A stretch of DNA of 64,000 nucleotides from contig JAQUPQ010000002.1 of NCBI GenBank assembly GCA_028716525.1, forward strand, positions 124,001-188,000, in the 5' to 3' direction. Below the pieces are notes generated by a model that did not search any database, was not told the origin of the DNA, and saw nothing but the letters and a program-made list of their open reading frames with translations. The stretch comes from Terriglobia bacterium (lineage in GTDB: Bacteria; Acidobacteriota; Terriglobia; JAIQFV01). The position numbers and the translations under genes are program-made. Below, in pieces: positions 44,912 to 54,100 of this stretch; the first letter of the stretch is position 1; every line of letters starts with the position of its first letter.

Positions 44912-47401
44912 ATGCCTGAAAAACGATACGAGCCTCGTGTATTGGAACCCAAGTGGCAGCGCATTTGGGAACAAAACAGAGAATTTGCTGCCGACCCCAA
45001 ATCGACGAAGCCCAAGTACTATACCTTGGAGATGTTCCTCTATCCATCGGGCCATGTCCACATGGGGCATGTTCGAAATTATTCTCTGGTCGATGCGGTG
45101 GCTCGCTACCGGCGCATGCGAGGATTCAATGTGATGCATCCGGTGGGATGGGATGCCTTCGGTCTTCCCGCTGAAAACGCCGCGATCAAGAATCAGGTCC
45201 ATCCGGAAAAATGGACCCGCCAATGCATTTCCGTCATGCGGCAGCAACTCAAAAAAATGGGTTTCAGTTGCGACTGGTCGCTGGAGTTTGCCACCTGCGA
45301 CGTCGACTACTACCGTTGGAATCAGTGGTTCTTCATCAAGATGTTTGAGAAGGGATTGGCCTATCGCAAGAAGAGCACGGTCAACTGGTGTCCCAATTGC
45401 GAAACCACGCTCGCAAACGAGCAGGTGGTCGGAGGCTGTTGTTGGCGCCACGAAGAGACCCCCGTGGAGTTGCGCGACCTGGAGCAGTGGTTTTTGCGCA
45501 TCACGGATTATGCCGATGAGTTGAACTCCTGGCTGGACCGGCTGACGGGATTCCCGGACCGCACGTTGCTGATGCAGCGTAACTGGATTGGAAAATCGAC
45601 GGGAGTTCATGTCGACTTCGCCGTTGAGAACAGCAAGGAAAAGATCACGATTTTCACGACCCGCCTCGACACTATATTTGGCGCGACCTACATGGTCTTG
45701 GCGCCTGAACATCCTTTGGTCCAACAGCTCGTCCAAGGCCGAGGCGAAGCTTCTCAGGTCAAGGAGTTTTGTGAACGGATTCGTCGTGAGGACAAAGTCC
45801 GCCGTGTCGCCGCGGATCAGGAAAAGGAAGGAGTGTTTACGGGCTGTTATGCCCTCAATCCTTTTTCCGGCGAACGCATCTCGATCTGGATCGCCAATTT
45901 CGTATTGATGGAGTATGGCACCGGAGCGGTCATGTCGGTGCCGGCCCACGACCAGCGGGATTTTGAGTTTGCCAAGAAGTATGATCTTCCTATTCGGGTA
46001 GTGATTCAGAATGCCGGCCGATCTTTGTTGTCCCATTCCATGAAAGAGGCTTTCGTGGATGATGGACGGGTGGTCGATTCGGGCGAATTTACAGGATTGG
46101 ATTCCTCGGTGGCGCGTGACCAGATGGTCCTCAAAGCAGAAATGGGCGGATTCGGAGGCCACACCGTTCATTTTCGGATCAAGGATTGGGGAGTCTCGAG
46201 ACAGCGGTTTTGGGGAACCCCCATTCCCATGATTCACTGCGGCAGCTGCGGAATCGTCCCCGTTCCCGAAAAGGATCTGCCGGTGGTCCTTCCAGCGGTG
46301 GAGCGTTTTACAGGGACGGGTGGATCTCCTCTGGCGGGTGTGGAAACGTTTATAAATACCACGTGTCCAAAATGCGGCGGCCAGGCCCGGCGCGATTCCG
46401 ACACCATGGATACCTTTGTGGATTCCTCCTGGTACTTTTTCCGGTATTGTGATCCGCGCAATGCCGCGCGTCCTTTCGAATCCCCGGCGGTCAAGAAATG
46501 GTTTCCTATCGACCTGTACATCGGCGGTATTGAACACGCCATTCTGCATCTTATTTATTCGCGCTTTTGGACCAAGGTCATGCGCGATATGGGTCTTGTG
46601 GAAGTGGATGAACCCATCCAACACTTGTTTCACCAGGGCATGGTGCTGAAAGACGGCGCCGTGATGTCGAAGTCCCGGGGCAACATTGTTGATCCGGAAG
46701 AAATCATCGCCAACTTCGGGGCCGACACGGCCCGCCTCTTTATCCTGTTTGCTGCGCCTCCCGAAAAAGAGCTGGACTGGACCGATACGGCGGTGGAAGG
46801 CATGTTCAAGTTTCTGCAAAGGGTCTTCCGGTTGATGGCGCAGCATTCCGATTTGTTTCAGAGAACAGAGGAAAGCCGGGCGGGAGATCTTTCAGCATCG
46901 GGACAGCAGTTGCGGCGGAAAACCCACCAGACCATTCGGCGTGTGACGGAGGATCTTGAAGAGCGCATGCATTTTAATACCTCCATTGCGGCGTTGATGG
47001 AGTTGGTCAATGAAATGTATGCCGTTGAATGCGGGGAATTCTCTCAACCGGCCATGCGGCCCGTGTTCAAAGAGGCGGCCGAATCGTTGATCAAAATGAT
47101 CTCAATCTTCGCGCCCCACATGGCCGAAGAAATGTGGGAAATGACCGGCCATAGCAATCGCTTGACGTATGAGTCTTGGCCCGAATTCGATGCCGCGGCC
47201 GCGGCCGAGGATCAGATTGAAATCCCGATCCAAATTAACGGCAAGCTCCGCGGGAAAATTACGGTGGGCGTGGAAACCTCAGAGAAGGAGTTGGAACAAC
47301 GCGCTCTCGAGGACCAAAAGCTGTCGGGTTGGATTCTGGGAAAGTCGATTGTGAAAGTGATTGTTGTTCCCAAACGATTGGTGAACATCGTGGTGAAGTA
47401 A
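44912..47401 (+). CDS. leuS: Leucyl-tRNA synthetase
   Basis: 829 residues. The class I signature HIGH reads HMGH in YPSGHVHMGHVRNYS and the KMSKS loop reads VMSKSRGN in DGAVMSKSRGNI. A CP1 editing domain with TTRLDTIFGATYMVLAPEH and DQRDFEFAKKYDLPI lies between the two. Two zinc-like cysteine groups are present (WCPNCETT...CCW; CGSCG...CPKCGG). It charges tRNA-Leu and edits mischarged products. ATG 44912 gives the standard N terminus MPEKRYEPRVLEPKWQ; extra upstream codons overlap the insertion region. lptE follows after 10 nt, the common leuS-lptE arrangement. Confidence 0.98.
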   Translation: MPEKRYEPRVLEPKWQRIWEQNREFAADPKSTKPKYYTLEMFLYPSGHVHMGHVRNYSLVDAVARYRRMRGFNVMHPVGWDAFGLPAENAAIKNQVHPEKWTRQCISVMRQQLKKMGFSCDWSLEFATCDVDYYRWNQWFFIKMFEKGLAYRKKSTVNWCPNCETTLANEQVVGGCCWRHEETPVELRDLEQWFLRITDYADELNSWLDRLTGFPDRTLLMQRNWIGKSTGVHVDFAVENSKEKITIFTTRLDTIFGATYMVLAPEHPLVQQLVQGRGEASQVKEFCERIRREDKVRRVAADQEKEGVFTGCYALNPFSGERISIWIANFVLMEYGTGAVMSVPAHDQRDFEFAKKYDLPIRVVIQNAGRSLLSHSMKEAFVDDGRVVDSGEFTGLDSSVARDQMVLKAEMGGFGGHTVHFRIKDWGVSRQRFWGTPIPMIHCGSCGIVPVPEKDLPVVLPAVERFTGTGGSPLAGVETFINTTCPKCGGQARRDSDTMDTFVDSSWYFFRYCDPRNAARPFESPAVKKWFPIDLYIGGIEHAILHLIYSRFWTKVMRDMGLVEVDEPIQHLFHQGMVLKDGAVMSKSRGNIVDPEEIIANFGADTARLFILFAAPPEKELDWTDTAVEGMFKFLQRVFRLMAQHSDLFQRTEESRAGDLSASGQQLRRKTHQTIRRVTEDLEERMHFNTSIAALMELVNEMYAVECGEFSQPAMRPVFKEAAESLIKMISIFAPHMAEEMWEMTGHSNRLTYESWPEFDAAAAAEDQIEIPIQINGKLRGKITVGVETSEKELEQRALEDQKLSGWILGKSIVKVIVVPKRLVNIVVK

Positions 47402-47411
47402 AGGCGATTCT

Positions 47412-47978
47412 ATGAACAACTCCGAGGCAAGTCGAATCAAGATTGTGGGTGCCAGTGGCCGTTTGATCGCGGGGGCGGCTTTCTTCCTACTGTTGCTTCT
47501 CGCGCCTGCGGGATGTGGATATCATGTGGCGGGGAAAGCGAATGCTCTTCCGCCGTCCATTCGCACCATTGCGGTTCCGACATTCACAAATGTCACGATC
47601 TATTTCAAAGCCGAGCAGAAATTGACGCGCGCCTTGTTGACGGAGCTTATTTCGAGAACCAAGTATCGCGTGGTATCTTCTCCCGAGGGAGCCGATGCGG
47701 TCATCAGCGGCCGGGTCAACAATATTGTGGCCACGCCGGTCATCTTCGATTCGAGCGGCCGGGCGACAACCTTTTTGATCACCATTGCGATTTCGGTGTC
47801 CATGACCGATCCGTCGAAGAAGACAGTTTATTACGAGAACAAGAACTTCAATTTTCGTGATCAATACGAGATCAGCGGCGATCCCAGCCAGTTTTTCCAG
47901 GAGGATACCGCGGCGCTGGACCGCCTATCGCGTCAGTTTGCACAAACCTTGGTCAGCGCTATTTTAGAGAATTTTTGA
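47412..47978 (+). CDS. lptE: LPS-assembly lipoprotein LptE
   Basis: 188 residues with a lipoprotein signal (FFLLLLLAPAG then C35). The mature part shows the LptE pattern GYHVAGKANALPPSIRTIAV, then FTRALLTEL-like KLTRALLTELISR and ADAVISGRVNNI. LptE plugs the LptD barrel that inserts lipopolysaccharide in the outer membrane, so it supports a didermic, LPS-bearing cell. The gene follows leuS by 10 nt and is almost certainly cotranscribed; the holA gene often found next is not present here. Confidence 0.9.
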   Translation: MNNSEASRIKIVGASGRLIAGAAFFLLLLLAPAGCGYHVAGKANALPPSIRTIAVPTFTNVTIYFKAEQKLTRALLTELISRTKYRVVSSPEGADAVISGRVNNIVATPVIFDSSGRATTFLITIAISVSMTDPSKKTVYYENKNFNFRDQYEISGDPSQFFQEDTAALDRLSRQFAQTLVSAILENF

Positions 47979-48004
47979 GTCTCATTCTTGAACCGCGATT
48001 GGCG

Positions 48005-48033
48005 TTGTTCCGGAAAAGGGACAAGGCTATAAT
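48005..48033 (+). promoter_or_regulatory. Putative sigma-70 type promoter upstream of the coiled-coil protein
   Basis: TTGTTC (48005-48010) and a perfect TATAAT (48028-48033) are separated by exactly 17 bp. The start codon of the next gene is 80 bp downstream, leaving a short leader. It lies after the lptE stop, so it would give the gene at 48114 its own transcript. Confidence 0.55.
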
Positions 48034-48113
48034 TTCAATCAAGAGGGGAATTAAAACCTGACCGCAGACCCATTACGAAGTTGAATCCTGTTTCAAGCGA
48101 AAGGAAAGGTGTT

Positions 48114-49016
48114 ATGAATCCGTTTCTGGATGGCAAGCCGTTGGAAAGCAACCCGCGTTCGGGAGGCGGCACTTCTCCTGCCGCTCCATCGGGTGGCGGT
48201 AAATCGTCGTATCTCCCCCTGATCCTTGCGATCGTTGCGCTGCTCCTGCTGGGATACGTGATCTATGATTTGACCAACACAAAGAACGTTCTCAAGAAAG
48301 CCGAGAACGACCTGGCCGACCTGACGAAGAAAAGCGAGTCGGCGGATCAAAGATTGTTGAACTTGAGGGCGGATTTTGGAGTGGTCAAAGAGCGATTGGG
48401 AATTACGCAGCGCGAGCTGGATACCGCGCGAGCCCAAGCGGCACAATTGCAGAAACAGCAGGAACAGAGCACCAAAGATCTGCAAGCCCAGCTTTCACAG
48501 AAGGCGGAGTCGACCGATGTCAACCAATTGAAAGAAGAGACCAGCACCAAGCTGGGCGCGGTGTCGGGGCAGGTCAGCGATGTGAAGACCGACGTCGAAA
48601 AGACCAAGAAGGATTTGGAGTCCGCCCGGCGCGAATTGCTGGACGTGCGCGACACTCTGAGCACTCAGATTGCCCACAATGGTTCGGAGCTTAATGACCT
48701 GAGACGCAAAGGCGAGCGAAACTATGTGGAATTCACGCTCACCAAGAAGGATGGCTTTAAGAAGGTGGGCGACATTGCCTTGATGCTGACCCGGGTGGAC
48801 GCGAAACGGAAGAAGTATTCGGTCAAGGTGTCGGTGGATGACAACACCCTGGAGAAGCGCGATAAGACGGTCGATGAGCCGGTTCAATTCCTGGTGGGAA
48901 AGGATCGGTTGCGGTATGAAGTGGTCATCAACCACGTGGCTAAAGCCTCTGTGACGGGTTACCTCAGTACGCCGAAGGATGCAAAACTCTCTTCGGAGGC
49001 GCCCCGAGGGAATTAG
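48114..49016 (+). CDS. Single-pass membrane protein with long coiled coil
   Basis: 300 residues. A glycine/proline/serine-rich N terminus (about 1-30) is followed by one transmembrane helix (YLPLILAIVALLLLGYVIYDL), then a coiled coil from about 55 to 205 rich in Lys, Glu, Gln and Ala with regular heptads. A compact C-terminal beta-like region (about 210-295: YVEFTLTKKDGFKKVGDIALML, KYSVKVSVDDN) follows. ATG 48114 is preceded by AAAGG. No family is recognised. The topology suggests a cell-envelope scaffold or sensor-like protein; nothing in the sequence assigns a reaction. Confidence 0.8.
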   Translation: MNPFLDGKPLESNPRSGGGTSPAAPSGGGKSSYLPLILAIVALLLLGYVIYDLTNTKNVLKKAENDLADLTKKSESADQRLLNLRADFGVVKERLGITQRELDTARAQAAQLQKQQEQSTKDLQAQLSQKAESTDVNQLKEETSTKLGAVSGQVSDVKTDVEKTKKDLESARRELLDVRDTLSTQIAHNGSELNDLRRKGERNYVEFTLTKKDGFKKVGDIALMLTRVDAKRKKYSVKVSVDDNTLEKRDKTVDEPVQFLVGKDRLRYEVVINHVAKASVTGYLSTPKDAKLSSEAPRGN

Positions 49017-49031
49017 TTCTTCTGAAATGAG

Positions 49032-49066
49032 TTGTACTTCCGCCTGTGTGTCAGGCGGAAGTACAA
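49032..49066 (+). terminator. Perfect 15-bp hairpin after the coiled-coil gene
   Basis: TTGTACTTCCGCCTG (49032-49046) and CAGGCGGAAGTACAA (49052-49066) are exact reverse complements around a TGTGT loop. A T-rich stretch (TTTTCTCTTTT) begins about 10 bp later, too far for a textbook U-tract, so it may be a terminator or an RNA-stabilising hairpin for the preceding gene. It begins 16 bp after the stop codon. Confidence 0.65.
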
Positions 49067-49224
49067 TCGACACGTTTTCTCTTTTATCGGGATTTTGATT
49101 GTTGAGGCGACCCGGTGTCGCTGCAGAGCCTGAAATCCCAATTGAAAAGAACCTGCCTGACGTTTCTCCCATAAGGAGTTGCCTGTTTCAAACCTGTTGT
49201 TGTTCCATTGCCAGGAGGTGAACG

Positions 49225-49509
49225 GTGTTTAAGCGCGACCTGCGACTGGGAGACAATGTCGATGATTATTGCGTTCGGTGCAAGCTGCCGCTGGACCATA
49301 CCATCGTCGCCATTGTGAACGGGGAAGTGATGAAGGTGCGCTGCTGCACTTGCTCGTTTGAGCATGCGTATCGCCAGGGAAAAGGTGGAAAACCAAAAAA
49401 GAACGACGTTCAATCGCTGTTCGATCAGGTGGCTTCCTCATTGCAAAAAGGTGGCACACCGAAAGAGGAGCCTGCCGGGAAATCGAAGAAGCAACGCGAT
49501 AAGGGATGA
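49225..49509 (+). CDS. Small cysteine-rich (zinc-ribbon-like) protein
   Basis: 94 residues from a GTG at 49225 supported by AGGAGGTGA (49214-49222). The N-terminal half has CVRC and CCTC pairs 29 residues apart (DYCVRCKLPLDHTIVAIV ... VRCCTCSFEHAYR), which can form one zinc ribbon. The C-terminal half is lysine-rich and includes NDVQSLFDQVASSLQ, an amphipathic helix. No family was recognised. It is the first gene of a possible two-gene unit with the AhpD-like protein. Confidence 0.75.
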   Translation: MFKRDLRLGDNVDDYCVRCKLPLDHTIVAIVNGEVMKVRCCTCSFEHAYRQGKGGKPKKNDVQSLFDQVASSLQKGGTPKEEPAGKSKKQRDKG

Positions 49510-49582
49510 GGTGAAGCCGTGCGGGCGTTGTCAAATTACGGACGTCGAAGCGAGCGATAACCGACTGAATTGAGGGATGACC

Positions 49583-49987
49583 ATGAGAGGATCCGTTTCT
49601 AAAACCCGTAAATACCGCGCCGATTTGAATGAGCGCATCTTGAACAGCGGGTTTCAGGAGTTCAACAAGTTTTTTGCGATGGACGCGCGCGCCTATGTCA
49701 AAGGCCGCTTGGATGCCAAAACCAAGGAGATGCTCGGCCTGGTCGCTTCCATGGTGCTGCGATGTAATGACTGCATCTTTTATCACTTGGATCGCTGTGT
49801 CACCGAAGGATGTTCTCGGGAGGAATTATACGAGGCGATGCACATCGCTCTCATTGTGGGAGGGAGCATTGTGATTCCGCATTTGCGATACGGATTTCAA
49901 ATGTTGGATGAATTGATGAGTGAGGATACGCGGGGATCATCTCCCGCACCGAGGCATTCCCATGCCTCCTCCGTTCGAAAACGCTAA
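49583..49987 (+). CDS. Carboxymuconolactone decarboxylase/AhpD-like family protein
   Basis: 134 residues. LGLVASMVLRCNDCIFYHLD carries the CxxCxxxH motif of AhpD-like proteins (C61, C64 and H68), and the following ELYEAMHIALIVGGS is the conserved helix. Such proteins use the cysteine pair for thiol redox or peroxidase-coupled chemistry. ATG 49583 has GAGGG 6 nt before it; ATG 49577 is in frame. The end overlaps the convergent panE stop by 4 nt. The basic, histidine-containing tail has no assigned role. Confidence 0.85.
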   Translation: MRGSVSKTRKYRADLNERILNSGFQEFNKFFAMDARAYVKGRLDAKTKEMLGLVASMVLRCNDCIFYHLDRCVTEGCSREELYEAMHIALIVGGSIVIPHLRYGFQMLDELMSEDTRGSSPAPRHSHASSVRKR

Positions 49988-50961
49988 GCGTCACGTCGAC
50001 CCATCGAATGAGGCGCCAAGGCGGCGTAAATCGCGAAGTTCATGGGAACCGGGATCCCATGTTTCTTGGCCAGCTGCAAAACCCTTCCATTTAAAGCTTC
50101 GAGCTCCAATCGCTTTCCGTTTGCCAGGTCCGTGTGCATGGAAGCTCGGCCGTTGGGTTCCAGGCTTTCCGTCCACTTCATCGTCTTTTCCAAGAATTGC
50201 GGATCGAATGGAACCCCTTCGGCGATCCCGACGGTGACCACTTCCTTCATCGCCTTTTCGAGCATGGAACGGGTGTTGGTGTTGGATAACATTTCTCCGA
50301 AGGTGGCCCGGGTGAGCGCGCTCATGCCACCGTTGGCGCAGATCATCGCAAATTTCTCCCACAAAGTTTTTCTGATATTTGAAGACACTTCACTGGAAAA
50401 ACCCGCTTGCTCGAAAATGTGATGCAGTTCTTGAGTGCGCTGGGAAAGGCTGCCGTCGAGTTCTCCGAATACGATGCGACCGGGATTCCCGGCGTGTTTA
50501 ATGACGCCGGGCTGCAGCAGGGAAGAAAGAATGTATGCAACTCCCGCGAGCACGTGATTTCGGCCGTGGTCTCGCCCAAGTTTGTCGTGTGAATCAATCC
50601 CGTTCTGCAGGGGAAGAAAGACGGTTGGAGGCCCGACCAAATGAAAGCATTGCTTGGATGCGGCTTCCGTGTCGTAGGTCTTGACGCAAAAGAGCACCAG
50701 GTCGACGGGGCCGGGGATTTTAGAGTCATCCGAAGCGAAAGCAAATGAGCCTTTGGAAGCGTCGTTCAATTCCTGTGCGTCTTGAAGGCGCCGAATGGGC
50801 AGCGTGAATCCTTCACGGACGGAATCTATTTGCAACCCTTTTTCAAGCATGGCGCTGAGATTTGCGCCGCGCGCGAGGTAACAGACACTATTACCGGACC
50901 GGGCCAGAAGAGCACCAAAATAGCCCCCCACAGCTCCGCTTCCCATAACCGCGATCTTCAC
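49984..50961 (-). CDS. panE: 2-dehydropantoate 2-reductase
   Basis: 325 residues with the Rossmann motif MGSGAVGGYFGALLARSG at the N terminus, VDLVLFCVKTYDTEAA and the active-site lysine region IRKTLWEKFAMICANGGMSAL. It reduces ketopantoate with NADPH on the route to pantothenate and CoA. The GTG at 50961 is preferred, with GGAGGG about 8 nt upstream; the longer TTG frame from 51006 adds 15 residues that precede the Rossmann start. Homologues exist with other 2-keto acid substrates, so panE is a family assignment. Confidence 0.88.
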   Translation of the reverse strand: MKIAVMGSGAVGGYFGALLARSGNSVCYLARGANLSAMLEKGLQIDSVREGFTLPIRRLQDAQELNDASKGSFAFASDDSKIPGPVDLVLFCVKTYDTEAASKQCFHLVGPPTVFLPLQNGIDSHDKLGRDHGRNHVLAGVAYILSSLLQPGVIKHAGNPGRIVFGELDGSLSQRTQELHHIFEQAGFSSEVSSNIRKTLWEKFAMICANGGMSALTRATFGEMLSNTNTRSMLEKAMKEVVTVGIAEGVPFDPQFLEKTMKWTESLEPNGRASMHTDLANGKRLELEALNGRVLQLAKKHGIPVPMNFAIYAALAPHSMGRRDA

Positions 50962-51032
50962 CGAACTGTCCCTCCAGCTCTTGAATTTGTCCAAACCCTC
51001 CGGCAATCCGCTGTCCTAACTCCCTAATCCCG

Positions 51033-52616
51033 TCATCGCGGTTCAAATAAATCCCATCCATCCGAGTGGAAAACTTCCCGCGTATGGTCTTGCAGTTGTT
51101 CCAAAATTTGTGGCGCTGGGTCGCGGGTCAAAAAGTATTGATAAGAATCATGGTGTTTCTCCCAATTGAATCCCCGGGGATCAAACGATCCCACCGCCGG
51201 TAGCTCATCGAGCGCGCGGTAGTGCACGGGCATTTGCGGCATGTTCTGAAACAACAGATAGGGATTAGTTCCACCTTTTTCGAGGTGATAATAATTGATG
51301 ACATGTAGAAATGGATAGGTTTTGAGATGCGCACAATGCAGATTCGCGAACAGGGGAAGCACACGAGCGTCAGGTTTCATATGCTGAACCAACTCCATGA
51401 ACGGGCGCATCTCTTGGTTGAACTCATAAGCATAATATCCATTGAGCGCCAAGACGAGTCCCGTAACGGCAATCAGCACAGCGCGCCATGTTTGCTTTTG
51501 GAAAATTGTGCCGGGTATCACGGCACAAATGCTGAACATAACGAGCACTGACAAGCGATGCCCCACGGAAGCTGATGGAATCTGGGAAGGGAAAATAATC
51601 GCCGTGAGAGTGAAACACCCTAGAATGATCCAACCGATTGAGCGGGTGGTTGCCGCCGATCGGCCGCTGATGTTGTTGTCTCGGATTGGACCATGTATCG
51701 ATAGCAGCATTGAAACCGCTACCGTCAACACCCAAATCCCCAAAAGAATCAAATAGAGGCGGTTAATGACAATGTGGTGGAAGACATCATCACGGTAGAT
51801 CAAAAAGGGTTGCAGGAGATCAAACAGTCTGTCTCGAAAGGGAAGCCAGCTCATTTCATACGAACTCGGAGCTGCGGAGCGCTGATGCCAGAGCAAATAG
51901 GCGGTCAGCACAATCGAGGGCAAGAGGCTCACGATCGCGTACCGTATCGGTCTCCGACGGGCCAAGGCATGCCCTAGGAGAACTACTGCAACAAAAAGAA
52001 CAGCAACGAAGGTAACGATGTGGGAATAGAGCAACGCTATCGAAAGTAAACACAAAATGGCCGACGAAATCCATGGCCTCGAAATCTTGTTCTGAGCGTC
52101 TCTGGGTCGGGCAGGGGTTTCTGCCAACCCCTGTGTCGCTTGAAGGAGCAATGCCAAAAGAAAAAATGCCAGGAAAATCGAGAGCAAGAAATTGAGGCTG
52201 CCGAGATAATAGAAAAGATTGAACAGAAGGCCGATAGAAACAATGGCATTCCAAGGTGAAAGCCCCGGAATGGAACGGACCAGCATAAGGATACTTGCCG
52301 GTGTCAGCACAACATAGAGCGATAAGATGATTTTTCCCACCGTGTAAACTGAGAAGATGCGAACCAAGCCCATTCCCAGCAAATAAACGGAGATGTAAGG
52401 GAGGTTGTGCAAGTCATAGGTATAATTTCGTGCAAATTCAAAAGCCGTGTCGTGATAATGCCCGAGGACTTGGATGGCCAGAAGGTGTTCCGGGTAATCC
52501 GTTAAAGGAAGGTAGTGGGGGACCCAGATCAGGGACAGGGTCAGGGCGACTAAGATGCCAAAGGTGATCCGAAAAGCCGGCGTGAGCGGTGGTGGATTCG
52601 TCATTTGTGTGAACAT
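51033..52616 (-). CDS. Polytopic membrane protein, GT-C-like, function unknown
   Basis: 527 residues with about ten hydrophobic segments through residue 400 and a soluble C terminus. The first loop, LPLTDYPEHLLAIQVLGHYH, has an acidic centre similar in position to the catalytic loops of GT-C glycosyltransferases, and VLPLFANLHCAHLKTYPFLHVINYYH begins the soluble part. No family name is certain. It starts 1 nt after the thrC stop codon, so it is probably cotranscribed with threonine synthase although no functional link is evident. Confidence 0.7.
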   Translation of the reverse strand: MFTQMTNPPPLTPAFRITFGILVALTLSLIWVPHYLPLTDYPEHLLAIQVLGHYHDTAFEFARNYTYDLHNLPYISVYLLGMGLVRIFSVYTVGKIILSLYVVLTPASILMLVRSIPGLSPWNAIVSIGLLFNLFYYLGSLNFLLSIFLAFFLLALLLQATQGLAETPARPRDAQNKISRPWISSAILCLLSIALLYSHIVTFVAVLFVAVVLLGHALARRRPIRYAIVSLLPSIVLTAYLLWHQRSAAPSSYEMSWLPFRDRLFDLLQPFLIYRDDVFHHIVINRLYLILLGIWVLTVAVSMLLSIHGPIRDNNISGRSAATTRSIGWIILGCFTLTAIIFPSQIPSASVGHRLSVLVMFSICAVIPGTIFQKQTWRAVLIAVTGLVLALNGYYAYEFNQEMRPFMELVQHMKPDARVLPLFANLHCAHLKTYPFLHVINYYHLEKGGTNPYLLFQNMPQMPVHYRALDELPAVGSFDPRGFNWEKHHDSYQYFLTRDPAPQILEQLQDHTREVFHSDGWDLFEPR

Positions 52617-52617
52617 T

Positions 52618-53907
52618 TTATGAAATCAATTTCCGAATGGCTCCCGCTTCTGCCGGCACGCTATGAATGACATTTCTGAATTGAGAGGCGATGTGTTTGC
52701 CCTCATGAGACAGATCTCCGGCATGGTACTTGACAATATATTCGGGATCTTTGAGCTGATGTCCCGTCAAGATGAGCACGATATCATCGCTAGCTTTCAA
52801 ACGCCTCTCATTGCTGAGTTTCAGCAGGCCCGCGGCGGATGCCGCAGAGGCCGGTTCGCATCCGATTCCATCTTGAGCCAGAAGTGCCCGGGCATCGGCG
52901 ATTTCCTTCTCTGAAACGTCGATCACATCACCTTGCGTCCATTCCAGCGCCCGTCGCGCCTTCTTCCATGAAACGGGATTTCCGATTTGAATGGCCGTCG
53001 CCAAAGTGGACGCTTGAAGGGGTTGCAATGCCGACGCCTTTTGGTGAACCAGGCGCGCAAAGGGATTGGCGCCTTCAGCTTGGACCACGGTTAACCGCGG
53101 CAGCGGGTTAATGAATTTCATTTCATGCAATTCTTTCAAAGCCTTTCCAAAGGCGGAACAATTCCCAAGGTTTCCGCCAGGCAATATGATCCGGTCGGGC
53201 GGCCGCCAACCACGTTGTTCGAGCAACTCCATGACGATCGCTTTTTGCCCTTCCAAGCGGAAGGGATTGAGGGAATTCAGCAGGTACGCTTGTCCCTCGC
53301 GAGCCAGCTCATCGACCAAAAGCATGGCTTCGTCAAAACTCCCGTCGATTTGAGCGACCCTTGCGCCGTAGTCGATGGCTTGCGCCAGTTTTCCTAATGC
53401 TATTTGGCCTTGTGGAATCAAGACCACGCCCTTCATGCCGGCCCGAGCCGCATAGGCTGCCATGGAAGCGGCCGTGTTACCGGTGCTGGCGCACAACACG
53501 GTTTGCATGCCCAGAGCTTTGGCCTGCGAAATCGCTGTGGTCATGCCGTAGTCCTTAAAAGAGCCCGTGGGATTCATCCCGAGATGCTTCACTGTGAGTT
53601 GTTGCAGGCCTGCACGCTTCGCTACTCTCGGGGAGTTCCACAGAGGCGTATTTCCTTCCCGCAAAGAAACGACATAGGTCATCGAGCCAAGAAAAGGGAA
53701 CAGGTCCCGGAACCGCCACACTCCGCTCTGGTCTTCCGGTGTGGGTGAAAGCTTGCGGTTCTGAAACGTCAGTTTGAGATTTCGAGGATCGGGTGCCGGA
53801 CCGTCGTACTTTACATCCAACAGATCGCCACAGCGGGTGCAGTGATAGAGAATCTCATCGACTCGGAACTTTGAGGGGCAACTGATGCATTGGAGATAAG
53901 CAGACAT
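52618..53907 (-). CDS. thrC: Threonine synthase
   Basis: 429 residues. A four-cysteine N-terminal zinc-ribbon-like segment (CISC...CTRCG) precedes the PLP fold. The cofactor lysine is in NPTGSFKDYGM, SVLCASTGNTAASMAAYAARAG-like CASTGNTAASMAAY binds the phosphate, and GGNLGNCSAFGKAL is the second phosphate loop. It converts O-phosphohomoserine to threonine. It is divergent from the EEP gene across 193 bp. The two genes downstream on - share the transcript. Confidence 0.93.
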   Translation of the reverse strand: MSAYLQCISCPSKFRVDEILYHCTRCGDLLDVKYDGPAPDPRNLKLTFQNRKLSPTPEDQSGVWRFRDLFPFLGSMTYVVSLREGNTPLWNSPRVAKRAGLQQLTVKHLGMNPTGSFKDYGMTTAISQAKALGMQTVLCASTGNTAASMAAYAARAGMKGVVLIPQGQIALGKLAQAIDYGARVAQIDGSFDEAMLLVDELAREGQAYLLNSLNPFRLEGQKAIVMELLEQRGWRPPDRIILPGGNLGNCSAFGKALKELHEMKFINPLPRLTVVQAEGANPFARLVHQKASALQPLQASTLATAIQIGNPVSWKKARRALEWTQGDVIDVSEKEIADARALLAQDGIGCEPASAASAAGLLKLSNERRLKASDDIVLILTGHQLKDPEYIVKYHAGDLSHEGKHIASQFRNVIHSVPAEAGAIRKLIS

Positions 53908-54100
53908 GCGGTATGCGTAGGGCCGATGAATTCAGATGCGATCGCGCGAGTGAATTGTAGACTGAAGGTCGGCGCAAATGAAAGCGTGAAGTCATACATG
54001 GATTAACGAACCTTCTTTCGATAAAATCGCAATCGACTCCTCAGGAGCCGGGTTGCTCCGGGATGCCTTGCCTTCAGCTTACGTTCGGAATTCCGCTGAA

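Noticed and set aside
44587-45015. 142-codon - strand frame covering the inverted-repeat element
   Set aside because: It runs across the palindromic insertion and into leuS, has no family match and is explained by the repeat's composition.
44840-46846. 668-codon open frame opposite leuS
   Set aside because: It lies wholly antisense to the strongly supported leucyl-tRNA synthetase, has no family motifs and follows the third-position composition of the real gene.
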